This document shows, one piece after another, positions 27,150 to 35,382 of a stretch of DNA of 64,000 bases (within the stretch, counting starts at the first letter, position 1; each line of letters begins with the position of its first letter). Below the pieces are notes generated by a model. The model made no database searches and had not been told where the DNA came from. It saw nothing but the letters and a program-made list of their open reading frames with translations. This stretch comes from JBBRCX01 sp038204465. GTDB taxonomy: Bacteria > Planctomycetota > Phycisphaerae > Tepidisphaerales > Tepidisphaeraceae. The stretch spans positions 28,405 through 92,404 of the forward strand of contig JBBRCX010000004.1 of the NCBI GenBank assembly GCA_038204465.1, given 5' to 3'. The position numbers and the translations under genes were made by a program.

Positions 27150-28498
27150 TCTATGGTGAAAGAGGTTCAATTCGGCTGGCACCTCACTGTGAGAGATCGA
27201 CGCTTCGGCGTCCGCTTGAAGACAAGTCTCGTCGGTCGCGGTCATCTCGGACAGACGGTGCAAAACCTCAGACAGGGAGCGATCCGGCGCGGGCGGTTGC
27301 CCCGACGGATTGGCTAGGCGCCAGCCATGAACGCTGAAGGGTCGGCGGGGGGCGCGAACACATCTTTCGCGCCCCGGAAGGTGCGGCGGTGCTGTGCCGC
27401 CTCACGCAATTCGACACCGCCAGGAAACCCACGAGCGTCACGGGACCGTGAAGGCGGTTCCATGGTGGGCGGATCGAGCGGCCCATGAGCGGCCGTGCGA
27501 CATGCCGGCGTAACGGCCGGTGTCCGAAAACCTGAGAAAGGCGCAAGCCCAGGGCAGTATCGGCCTGCCGGTGCTTCACGGCCCGGCGGGAACGGATTGC
27601 CTGCGGGGATAAAACCCAGGAGCCGCGGCGAACGCCTGCGGCCGGTCGCTGGTTTGCAGTGGGTGCGTGGTACTGAGCGATCGGCCCCCGACCAAATTAT
27701 CGGGGTGGGCGCTTCGAGAAACGGCAGGTGGGCGCGCGAGATCGAAATGTCTCGTCACCCGTTGGGCAGGAGCAACACTGCGAAGGGCTGGAACCCCATG
27801 AGCGCTGCCGGGATAAACCTCCCGGCCAAGCCGCGAGTTCGTCCGGCTGGGTAGCGGAACACCGCGACCAGAGACACCGACGGTGCATGACCCGAGCCGG
27901 ACCGGCATTCGCGACGCGGGATTGAATCCCGCCGTGGACGTCAGCGTAAGACCGCAGGGGCGATGCCCACCGACAGCGGCCGATATCCAACCGGTCGGGC
28001 TGTGGAAGGGGTGACAAACGCCGGAGCGGGATCGTCTGGAGAACGGCAACTCCGGACAGCGCGACGCGGCCAGATGCGCTGAAGGGGACAGAAACCTCAG
28101 GAGAGGCGCCCGGGAAGGCCTGCCGCGCGGAGCCACCACGCGGCGAGCATGATCGGGCCGGCGATGCACGGACGGTCCGCAGTACCCGCAAACGGGTGGT
28201 CACGGACCAGACGCTGCAGCGATTCGTCGATGCACAGGACGTCGCATCCGGCAATCGGAAGGACCAGCCGGGGCGACAACCCGCAGCAGGGTGGCGGTCC
28301 AAGCCAATAAGACCGGCCGCCGTTTCGGGCGCTGTCCGAAGGCACGGCGAAGCGCAGGAGTGTTGAGGCGGAACGATCAGTAATGGTCCTCCGCCGCCGA
28401 GCGTCAACCGCGAACCTCTGGAGAGGCAAACAGCCGAGCGGGAATCTCTTTTCACGCCTGCACACGAGCGGTCGACTTCGTCGGCCGCTTCTTTTTCT
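27150..28498 (+). ncRNA. Giant structured non-coding RNA, unrecognised class (about 1.35 kb)
   Basis: The region has no credible gene on either strand but is packed with short, GC-rich, perfect hairpins with A-rich or tetraloop caps. Examples: GACGC-TTCG-GCGTC at 27199-27212; a 10-bp stem at 27349-27375; GGC-GCAA-GCC near 27540; a GCCGCGGCG stem at 27622-27642; CCCCGA/TCGGGG at 27686-27705; GCCGGGA-TAAACC-TCCCGGC at 27807-27826. A multibranch domain is closed by GTCCGGC-GGGT with ACCC-GCCGGAC (27841-27902). Others are GCGGGAT/ATCCCGC at 27916-27932, ACCCG-CAAA-CGGGT within GGTCCG/CGGACC at 28174-28208, and GGCGGA..GATCA-GTAA-TGGTC..TCCGCC at 28367-28395. A terminator-like hairpin ends it. I see no signature of RNase P, tmRNA, rRNA or a group II intron. 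The 5' end is uncertain: TATGCT at 27145 is a possible -10 without a good -35. Strand is taken from the terminators. Confidence 0.7.
28468..28498 (+). terminator. Terminator-like hairpin ending the giant RNA
   Basis: GCGG-T-CGA pairs with TCG-G-CCGC across a CTTCG loop, followed by TTCTTTTTCT. The stem has one internal mismatch, and the U-rich tail fits intrinsic termination. Confidence 0.55.
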
Positions 28499-28557
28499 CC
28501 AGATCTCTTCCGCAGCCCGCGCCTTCGCGACTGGAAACCTCGAAACCCACTTACCGT

Positions 28558-28585
28558 TTGACTTGAATGCATGTACGGCTACGAT
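28558..28585 (+). promoter_or_regulatory. Promoter upstream of MATE gene
   Basis: TTGACT and TACGAT with a 16-base spacer. The predicted start near 28592 gives a leader of about 130 bases that meets a perfect terminator before the MATE start codon. Confidence 0.5.
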
Positions 28586-28691
28586 TCCCGATCGAGGCAG
28601 CCTTATGCACGCGCTCGCGATAATTACGATTAAAGATTCCATTCACCGCTCCTACCGCGCATAGGGTTTGCACTTGAATTGACTTGGAACA

Positions 28692-28719
28692 CCCTGAGGC
28701 GACGGCTTCAGGGTTTTTT
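28692..28719 (+). terminator. Perfect intrinsic terminator just before the MATE start
   Basis: CCCTGAGGC pairs with GCTTCAGGG (9 bp, one G-U) around a GACG loop, followed by six Ts. It ends 14 bases before the MATE ATG. It could end read-through from the giant RNA or act as an attenuator for the transporter. Confidence 0.8.
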
Positions 28720-28733
28720 GTTGGGATGATTCG

Positions 28734-30206
28734 ATGACAGCGCTGCAACACGAGCTTGTAACCGATGCGCCGCCCCGTTCGGCGATCGCCGAATTGCTGC
28801 TGCTGGCGGGACCCACCGTCGTGCAGATGGGCTCCTACACCCTGATGCAGTTCATCGACACCTGGATGCTGGCCAGGGTGAATCAGGGTATCGCGGAGCC
28901 GACCGCCGCCGCCAATGCCGGCATGCTTGCCTTCGCCGTGATCAGCCTGGGCCTCGGCGTGCTGTGGGTGGTCAATACGCTCGTCAGCCAGTCCTACGGT
29001 CGCGGCCGTTTCCGGGAATGTGGCCCCTACCTCTGGCAGGGCATCTGGTTCTCGCTGGCTTTTTCCATCCTGCTCCTTCCTGCACTGCCGCGCGTCGCCG
29101 CGATCTTCGGCTGGATGGGCCATGAGCCGATGCTGGTGCAATTGGAGGCGAAATACCTGCAGATCGTCATTGGGGCATCGTTCATCAAGCTAGCGGGCAC
29201 CGCCTGCGGGCAGTTCCTGCTGGCGATCAACCGGCCCGTCTCGGTGCTGCTCGCGACCGTGATCGGCGTCGCGGTCAACGCATTCGCCGCCTGGATCATG
29301 GTCTTCGGCCACCTGGGCGTGCGGCCCATGGGCGTGGCCGGCGCGGCGTGGGGGCAGAACATCGGCGTCACCGTCGAAACCGTCCTCCTCATCGCCCTGT
29401 GCTGTGTCCCTTCCATCCGAAGCAAATTCAATGTCTTCGCCTGGCGCTTTCGCTGGGAGCAGATGAAGACCCTGCTGAAGGTCGGCATCCCCTCCGGCGT
29501 CCAGGTCATCGCCGACGTGCTGGCGTGGTCCATGTTTGGCATGTGGGTCATCGGCGTGTTCGGAACCAAGGCCATGGCGGCCAACACTTTCATGTTCCGT
29601 TACATGGTGGTGAGCTTCATGCCCGCCTTCGGAATCTCCACCGCCGTCACCGCGTTGGTCGGGCGCTATATCGGAATGGGCCGGCCCGACCTGGCCCGCC
29701 ATCGCGCCAACCTTGGCTTCGCGCTCGTCGCCGCCTACATGCTTACCTGCGGCCTGTTCTTCTTCGTGGGCCGCCACCGGCTGATCGGGCTCTTCAGCGA
29801 TGACCCCGAGATCGTCTCCACCGGCGCGATGCTGCTGGTGTTCGCGGCCGTCTATCAGTTCTTTGACGCCATGTACATCAACTACAACGGCGCCCTGCGC
29901 GGCGCGGGGGATACGTTCGTGCCGGCCATGGCAACCGGCATCCTCTGCTGGGGCATCACCGTCTTCGGCGGGTATGCGGTCGCGAAAACCTTCACCAGCT
30001 TCGGCGTGAAAGGCCCGTGGTTCGTTGCGACGTTCTACGGAATCGTCCTCGGCCTGTTCATGCTGCGGCGCTTCCGGCGCGGAGACTGGGAACACATTCA
30101 CTTGGAGCAGGGCCCCGACGCCGATAGATTACGCGGGTTCGAGGTCGTCCCGCATTCGGTGCAACCGGCGGCGGATGTGCCCGTCGGCTCCCCGGCAAGC
30201 AATTGA
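28734..30206 (+). CDS. MATE family efflux transporter
   Basis: A 490-residue inner-membrane protein with 12 hydrophobic segments in two homologous halves, the size of multidrug and toxin extrusion pumps of the NorM/DinF type. It opens with IAELLLLAGPTVVQMGSYTL and contains GRFRECGPYLWQGIWF. The second half starts near LLKVGIPSGVQVIADVLAW and has FGISTAVTALVGRYIGMGRP, the typical helix 8 region. It exports cationic drugs or metabolites using Na+ or H+; the substrate is not readable. Its stop is two bases before the ileS ATG, so the two are co-translated. A terminator immediately precedes it. Confidence 0.88.
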   Translation: MTALQHELVTDAPPRSAIAELLLLAGPTVVQMGSYTLMQFIDTWMLARVNQGIAEPTAAANAGMLAFAVISLGLGVLWVVNTLVSQSYGRGRFRECGPYLWQGIWFSLAFSILLLPALPRVAAIFGWMGHEPMLVQLEAKYLQIVIGASFIKLAGTACGQFLLAINRPVSVLLATVIGVAVNAFAAWIMVFGHLGVRPMGVAGAAWGQNIGVTVETVLLIALCCVPSIRSKFNVFAWRFRWEQMKTLLKVGIPSGVQVIADVLAWSMFGMWVIGVFGTKAMAANTFMFRYMVVSFMPAFGISTAVTALVGRYIGMGRPDLARHRANLGFALVAAYMLTCGLFFFVGRHRLIGLFSDDPEIVSTGAMLLVFAAVYQFFDAMYINYNGALRGAGDTFVPAMATGILCWGITVFGGYAVAKTFTSFGVKGPWFVATFYGIVLGLFMLRRFRRGDWEHIHLEQGPDADRLRGFEVVPHSVQPAADVPVGSPASN

Positions 30207-30208
30207 GC

Positions 30209-33106
30209 ATGGCAACCGACACCGAGCAAAAGAAGAACTACAAGCAGACGCTCAATCTGCCGCAGACCGCCTTCCCCATGGAGGCAAAGCTCGTGCAGAA
30301 CGAGCCGAAGCGGCTGAAGCGCTGGCAGGAGGAAGGTCTGTATTCCCAACTCCTTCAGGTGCGCGCCGATGCTCCGAAGTGGGTCCTTCATGATGGCCCG
30401 CCCTTCGCCAACGGCGACATCCACATCGGCCACGTGATCAATCACGTGCTCAAGGATGTCGTGGTCCGCTTCCGGAGCATGCAGGGATTCCTCTCGCCTT
30501 ACGTTCCAGGGTGGGACTGCCACGGCCTGCCGATCGAGCACAAGATCCAGCAAGAGGTCGGGCCCAAAATCCGCGAGATGCTCCCACAGGAGGTGCGCCG
30601 GCGCTGCCAGGAATATGCGCAGAAGTTCATCGACGTGCAGCGCGAGCAGCTTCAGAGGCTCGGTGTGCTGGGCCAATGGGACAAGCCCTACACGACAATG
30701 TCTCCGAGCTACGAAGGGTCGCAGCTCGAGGTCTTCGCGAAGTTCGTGCAGGCGGGGCTCGTCTTCAAGAAGCTGCGCCCGGTGCCGTGGTCGGTCACCA
30801 ACGGAACGGCGCTCGCGGAACATGAGCTGGAATACAAGGACGTCGAGGATCCCAGCATCTACCTCGAATTCCCCGCGGTCGATCCGCCGCGCGTCACAAA
30901 AGTCTTCGATGCCCCGGCGACCGACAACGTCTCATTCCTGGTCTGGACAACGACGCCGTGGACGCTGCCGGCGAACCTCGCCATCGCGGTACACCCGGAA
31001 CATCAATACCTGCTGGTGAAATATTCGCGCAACGGCCACGAGCGATTCGGCGTCGTCGTGGCCGATCTGCTCGAGCAGATTTTCAATGGCCGCAAAGGTG
31101 TCGAGCATTACGAGGTCGTCGGTCGACCCGTCTCAGGCGCGGACCTGGTTGCGGCGGGATTGGAGTATTCTCATCCATTCATCGACCGCCGCGGGCGCTT
31201 GCTGCCGGCGATGTACGTAACGACCAGCGACGGCACCGGGTTGGTCCACACCGCCCCGGGTCACGGCGTCGAGGACTATGCGACCGGCCAGGCCCATGGC
31301 CTGCCGCCGTACTGCCCTGTCCTGGGTAATGGGCGCTTCGACGACACCGCTCCCGAGTGGCTGCGCGGCAAGACCGTCTGGGAAGCCAATCCGCTGGTGA
31401 TCGATCATCTTCGCGCCTCCGATTCGCTATTCGACGTTCAGACCGTGCGGCACAGCTATCCCCACGACTGGCGCAGTAAAACGCCGGTGATCCAGCGCGC
31501 CGCCGAGCAGTGGTTCATTGCGGTAGACAAGCCATACGTCGCGGCCGACGAACCACCGGGCGCGGCGCCCCGGCCCCTTCGCCAACGCGCGATGGAGGCA
31601 ATCTCCACCGTCGTGCGCTTCATCCCCGAATGGGGCGCGCGGCGCATCGGCGGAATGGTCGAAGGACGCCCCGATTGGAGTATCTCGCGCCAGCGCTTCT
31701 GGGGCCTGCCCATCCCGGTCTTCTACAACCCCGCCGGCGAAGTGCTGCTCACGCCCCAATCGGTCCGCGCCGTCGCCGACCAGTTCCGCCAGCACGGGTC
31801 CGATGTCTGGTACACGAATTCTCCCGCTGAATTACTCGGCGCCAGCTTCGCGTATCCGCCCGGTTTCAAGGCGGACGAGTTGCGCAAGGAGCAGGACACC
31901 TTCGACGTCGGCTTCGACAGCGGCACGTCCTGGCACGCCGTCCTCTATAAGAACCCGGAGCTGAAGTTCCCCTGCGAGATGTACCTCGAGGGCTCGGACC
32001 AGCATCGCTTGTGGTTCCAATTGTCGCTGCTCGCCAGCCTCGGCGCTACCGGACAGCCGCCCTTCAAGCAGGTGCTGACGCACGGCTTCATGGTGAAGCC
32101 CGATGGCACGAAAGTCAGCAAGAGCGACAAGGAATACGTGACCGCGACCAAAGAGATCAACTCCCACGGCGCCGATCTGCTTCGGCTCTGGTGCTGCTCC
32201 GTCGATTATGACAACGACATCCCGACCAGCCCGAAGGTGATCCAGGAATTCGGCGACAAGTACCGCAAGATCCGCAACACGCTGCGCTATCTGCTCTCCA
32301 ATCTGTACGACTTCGATCCCGACGCGGATGCGCAGGAGGCGCCCGGCCGGAGCCTGGACGGCTGGATCTCGGCCGAGCTGGATACGCTGATCGACGACGT
32401 TAACGCAGCTTACGATGCCTACCAGATCCACCGCGCTTTCCGGCTGCTGCACGACTTCTGCGCGGTGCAGATCAGCGCCATCTACGGCAACGCCATGAAG
32501 GACCGGCTTTATTGCGAGCCGCCGAATTCTCCGCTGCGCCGCCGCAGTCAGACGGTGATGCACCGCACGCTGCTGGCGCTCACCAAGCTGCTGGCGCCCA
32601 TGATTGTCTTCACTGCCGACGAGACCTGGGAGTACATCACCCACAAGCCGCAGGAAGAACAGGAGCTTTCGAGCGTTCACCTCGCGCTGTTGCCGAAGAG
32701 TTCGGGGCGCGAGCTCAGCGACGAGCAGCGCGAGGAGTGGCGGCGGCTGTTCGAGCTGCGCGATTCGGCCTTGCTGCAGCTCGACGCCCTGAAGAAAGAC
32801 GCCGGGTCGAATAAGGCGCTGGACGCGGAGGTGATCTACCGGGTCGATGACGATGACCTCCGCCGCAGGCTGCAGGAGTACGGGCCCGACCTTGAGGACC
32901 TCGTCGGCGCCGGCTTTCACTCGTTCGCGGAGAAGGAACCGAAAGGCCCGGCCGTCACGGTGAAGGTGATCGACCGCCGCGATACCTATTCCGCCTGCGC
33001 CCGGAGCTGGAAGCGAAGGCCGGACGTAGGGCAGGACCCCGACTATCCCGATCTCTCGCTCCGCGATGCCGCCGCCGTCCGCGCCGGCGCGCCCCGCACC
33101 CCGTAG
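30209..33106 (+). CDS. ileS: Isoleucyl-tRNA synthetase lacking the C-terminal zinc ligands
   Basis: Charges tRNA-Ile and edits valine. The 965-residue enzyme has HIGH at residues 72-75 (NGDIHIGHVINHVL), the CP1 editing domain with TAPGHGVEDY, and a KVSKS form of the KMSKS loop near residue 634. At the C-terminus, where bacterial type-1 IleRS has a zinc knuckle (CxxCW and later CxxC), this protein reads YSACARSW and DLSLRDAA. The surrounding VGQDPDYPDLS framework is kept, but only one of four cysteines remains. The start ATG is two bases after the MATE stop. The stop TAG lies inside a dispersed palindromic repeat. Confidence 0.95.
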   Translation: MATDTEQKKNYKQTLNLPQTAFPMEAKLVQNEPKRLKRWQEEGLYSQLLQVRADAPKWVLHDGPPFANGDIHIGHVINHVLKDVVVRFRSMQGFLSPYVPGWDCHGLPIEHKIQQEVGPKIREMLPQEVRRRCQEYAQKFIDVQREQLQRLGVLGQWDKPYTTMSPSYEGSQLEVFAKFVQAGLVFKKLRPVPWSVTNGTALAEHELEYKDVEDPSIYLEFPAVDPPRVTKVFDAPATDNVSFLVWTTTPWTLPANLAIAVHPEHQYLLVKYSRNGHERFGVVVADLLEQIFNGRKGVEHYEVVGRPVSGADLVAAGLEYSHPFIDRRGRLLPAMYVTTSDGTGLVHTAPGHGVEDYATGQAHGLPPYCPVLGNGRFDDTAPEWLRGKTVWEANPLVIDHLRASDSLFDVQTVRHSYPHDWRSKTPVIQRAAEQWFIAVDKPYVAADEPPGAAPRPLRQRAMEAISTVVRFIPEWGARRIGGMVEGRPDWSISRQRFWGLPIPVFYNPAGEVLLTPQSVRAVADQFRQHGSDVWYTNSPAELLGASFAYPPGFKADELRKEQDTFDVGFDSGTSWHAVLYKNPELKFPCEMYLEGSDQHRLWFQLSLLASLGATGQPPFKQVLTHGFMVKPDGTKVSKSDKEYVTATKEINSHGADLLRLWCCSVDYDNDIPTSPKVIQEFGDKYRKIRNTLRYLLSNLYDFDPDADAQEAPGRSLDGWISAELDTLIDDVNAAYDAYQIHRAFRLLHDFCAVQISAIYGNAMKDRLYCEPPNSPLRRRSQTVMHRTLLALTKLLAPMIVFTADETWEYITHKPQEEQELSSVHLALLPKSSGRELSDEQREEWRRLFELRDSALLQLDALKKDAGSNKALDAEVIYRVDDDDLRRRLQEYGPDLEDLVGAGFHSFAEKEPKGPAVTVKVIDRRDTYSACARSWKRRPDVGQDPDYPDLSLRDAAAVRAGAPRTP

Positions 33107-33127
33107 CACGGGCGTCCCGCCCGTGTG
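33103..33127 (+). repeat. Dispersed GTAGCAYGGGC palindromic repeat, copy b
   Basis: GTAGCACGGGCG, TCC, CGCCCGTGTG: stem CACGGGCG with CGCCCGTG. The TAG of its GTAGCAC head is the ileS stop codon. Same framework as 11561 and 40381. Confidence 0.6.
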
Positions 33128-33206
33128 AATGGTCACAGGATTCTCTCGACCCTGTGCATCGTGCGGCGGACAAGAAAACCGCGCCACAGTTTCCCGCAGC
33201 CACCCG

Positions 33207-33839
33207 ATGCCACAAACCTCCCTCAAACTCGCGGTTCTGCTGAGCGGCTCAGGGACCACGCTGCAGAACCTGATCGACTCAATCGCCGCCGATCGGCTGA
33301 ATGCGCAGATCGAAATCGTGATCGGCTCCCGGGCCGGCTTGCGCGGAATCGAAAGGGCGAAGGACGCCGGTTTGAGTCACCTCGTCGTCGACCGGCGAGA
33401 ATTTCAAAGCGTCGCGGACTTCAGCCGGGAAATCTTTGACGCCTGTGAAGGGGCACGGGTCGATCTGATCTGCCTCGCCGGCTGGCTCTGCCTGCTCGAT
33501 CTGCCGCAGCGCTACCTCGGCCGCATCATGAACATTCACCCGGCCCTCCTCCCCAGCTTCGGCGGCCACGGGATGTACGGCCCCAAAGTGCACGAGGCGG
33601 TGCTGGCACACGGCTGCAAGGTCAGCGGCTGCACCGTCCACTTCGTGGACGCCACCTACGACACCGGCCCCATCATCCTGCAAAGAACTTGCCCCGTGTT
33701 GGACGACGACACCCCCGACTCCCTCGCCCAGCGCATCTTCGAAGAAGAAAAAATTGCCTACCCCCAGGCAATCCAACTCTTCCAGCAGGGCCGCCTGCGA
33801 ATCGAAGGCCGGCGCGTCCGGGTAACCAGCAGGTCATAA
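33207..33839 (+). CDS. purN: Phosphoribosylglycinamide formyltransferase
   Basis: Transfers a formyl group from 10-formyl-tetrahydrofolate to GAR in purine synthesis. The 210-residue protein has the N-terminal LAVLLSGSGTTLQNLIDSI, the active-site HPALLPSFGGHGMYG (Asn-His-Asp triad region, MNIHPALLP), and VHFVDATYDTGPIILQR with the catalytic Asp. The open frame extends 26 codons further upstream, but the ATG at 33207 gives the family length and start. It is separated from ileS by a palindromic repeat. Confidence 0.93.
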   Translation: MPQTSLKLAVLLSGSGTTLQNLIDSIAADRLNAQIEIVIGSRAGLRGIERAKDAGLSHLVVDRREFQSVADFSREIFDACEGARVDLICLAGWLCLLDLPQRYLGRIMNIHPALLPSFGGHGMYGPKVHEAVLAHGCKVSGCTVHFVDATYDTGPIILQRTCPVLDDDTPDSLAQRIFEEEKIAYPQAIQLFQQGRLRIEGRRVRVTSRS

Positions 33840-34041
33840 GCCAGCAGCGCCGCGCTTGCCCGTTTCCCTCCGACCCACAGGGCAATCCCCCCTGCATGGG
33901 TGCCGCGAGGACCGACGCGTCGCGCGTAATTTGAAGCATGATCCCGTTCCGTCTTGGGAATACCGCTCCGGCGACAACGTCGTCACCACCGATTCACCGG
34001 CAATTGAAGCCGACGCTCCTCCGCGCTACGATCCGCTTCGC

Positions 34042-34311
34042 GTGCAGCGCCGAACTTACCTCTTCACCGGCCACGTCCAGGGCGTCGGCTTTCGCTATAC
34101 TGCGCAGGAGATCGCTTCGCGTCATGCGGTCACCGGTTTCGTTCGGAACCTCCCCGATCGGCGCGTCGAACTGGTGATGGAAGGAGCGGAAGGGGAGATG
34201 GACGCCGTGGTCGAAGCCCTCCAGCAGCAGATGGGCCAGTTCATCCGGAAGATCGATCAGACCACCGGCCCCGCAACCGGCGAGTTTAATGATTTCCACG
34301 TGCGTCATTGA
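34042..34311 (+). CDS. acyP: Acylphosphatase
   Basis: Hydrolyses acyl phosphates such as carbamoyl phosphate. The frame gives about 89 residues, the usual size, with the signature YLFTGHVQGVGFRYTAQEIA (catalytic Arg in GVGFR) and VTGFVRNLPDRRVELVMEG with the conserved Asn. The true start is uncertain: there is no in-frame ATG, and GTG 34042 just before QRRTYLF gives the right length but has no clear ribosome binding site. A longer start at TTG 33856 would add 62 residues of low-complexity sequence. Confidence 0.8.
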   Translation: MQRRTYLFTGHVQGVGFRYTAQEIASRHAVTGFVRNLPDRRVELVMEGAEGEMDAVVEALQQQMGQFIRKIDQTTGPATGEFNDFHVRH

Positions 34312-34380
34312 ACGATTCGATTGCTCGCACGCCGGCGTTCTTTCGCGATCCCGCGCTTGCGCCTAGAATCCCGCACACGC

Positions 34381-35274
34381 ATGTACCGAACGCTCGTTAT
34401 CCTTCGGCATACCTTCCGTGAGGCAATCGTTCAGCCGATTTACGCGCTGCTCCTCGCGATCGGCGCGGGGATCGTCATTGTCTTCTCGCTGCTTCCGTTC
34501 TTCACGCTCGGCGAAGACACCGTCATGTTCAAGGCGGTCGCGCTCGACGTGATCCTGCTGCTCGTGCTCATCGCGACGCTCTTTGCCACCAGCAAATCCA
34601 TCTACGAAGAGATCGAGGATCGCACCATGCTCACGCTGATGAGCAAGCCGGTGCAGAAGTGGGAAGTGCTGGTCGGCAAGTACCTGGGCATCGTGCTGGC
34701 GGCGGCGCTCGCGGTGGCGGTGCTGGGCGTCATCCTCGTCCTGTGCACGTGGTATCGCATCCCGGGCGACTACGGCCTGCGCGCCGCCTCGCTCGACGAC
34801 CTCGAGCTCAAGGAACTGCTCGACTGGCGCAAGATGCACGTGACGGGGCTGATCGTGAGCCTCTTCCTGGTCTGGCTGCAGATCAGCGTGCTGGCCGCCA
34901 TCGGCGTGGCGCTCTCGACGCGCTTCTCGCTCGTCGTGAACCTGCCGGCAGTCATTCTCCTCTACATCGCCGGCAACCTGACGCGCTTCCTCTTCCCGCT
35001 TGGAGAGCACTCGACGCCGGTGCAGGCGCTGCTCTACGTCGCGAGCATTCTGCTGCCGTACCTGCAGACCTTCGACTTGCGCCATCTGACGATCTATCAG
35101 CAGATCAGGGTGCCCGGAACAAGCTTCGCCCAGAATGCGCTGGCGGTCCCCCTCGGCACGATCGGCAAATACCTGATCGTCGCAGTCCTCTACGGGATCG
35201 CCTATGCCACCTTCGCGCTCAGCGCCGGCATGCTCATCTTCCAGAGCCGGGAAATGGGCGGCGCGGAGGGATAG
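34381..35274 (+). CDS. ABC-2 type transporter permease
   Basis: A 297-residue integral membrane protein with about six helices: LLLAIGAGIVIVFSLLPFF, VILLLVLIATLFATS, GIVLAAALAVAVLGVILVL and others. The cytoplasmic loop SKSIYEEIEDRTMLTLMSKP between helices 2 and 3 is typical of NosY/ABC-2 permeases (EEREEGTLELLLSKP-like). No ATPase gene lies beside it, so its partner must be encoded elsewhere. TAGAAT lies 11 bases before the ATG with no Shine-Dalgarno; a leaderless or nearly leaderless transcript is possible. Confidence 0.82.
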   Translation: MYRTLVILRHTFREAIVQPIYALLLAIGAGIVIVFSLLPFFTLGEDTVMFKAVALDVILLLVLIATLFATSKSIYEEIEDRTMLTLMSKPVQKWEVLVGKYLGIVLAAALAVAVLGVILVLCTWYRIPGDYGLRAASLDDLELKELLDWRKMHVTGLIVSLFLVWLQISVLAAIGVALSTRFSLVVNLPAVILLYIAGNLTRFLFPLGEHSTPVQALLYVASILLPYLQTFDLRHLTIYQQIRVPGTSFAQNALAVPLGTIGKYLIVAVLYGIAYATFALSAGMLIFQSREMGGAEG

Positions 35275-35382
35275 GAACGGGTTTGGTCCGCGTCCCCAAA
35301 ATGTGGACGGAGATTTGGACGGAGATCATTCGCGTCCAGCGAGTAAAACGCCGGCCAACGAAATCATCTCCGCCCGCAATTC

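Noticed and set aside
27145..27150. TATGCT as the firm promoter of the giant RNA
   Set aside because: No acceptable -35 hexamer lies 15-19 bases upstream, so the 5' end is left open.
27150..28498. The giant RNA as RNase P RNA, tmRNA, a group I or II intron, or rRNA fragment
   Set aside because: ACAGAAA near 28088 recalls RNase P, but its other conserved regions are absent; there is no tmRNA alanine-tRNA end, no group II domain V, no group I P/Q/R/S elements and no recognisable rRNA segment.
27697..28572. A 291-residue open frame on the minus strand across the giant RNA region
   Set aside because: It is extremely rich in Arg, Ser and Cys, has no domain-like pattern, no ribosome binding site, and simply mirrors hairpin arms. 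High GC makes such open frames common.
28692..28719. The GACG loop as a mini-ykkC (guanidine-II) hairpin
   Set aside because: Only one hairpin is present, the loop is not closed as in that class, and the six-U tail shows it is a terminator.
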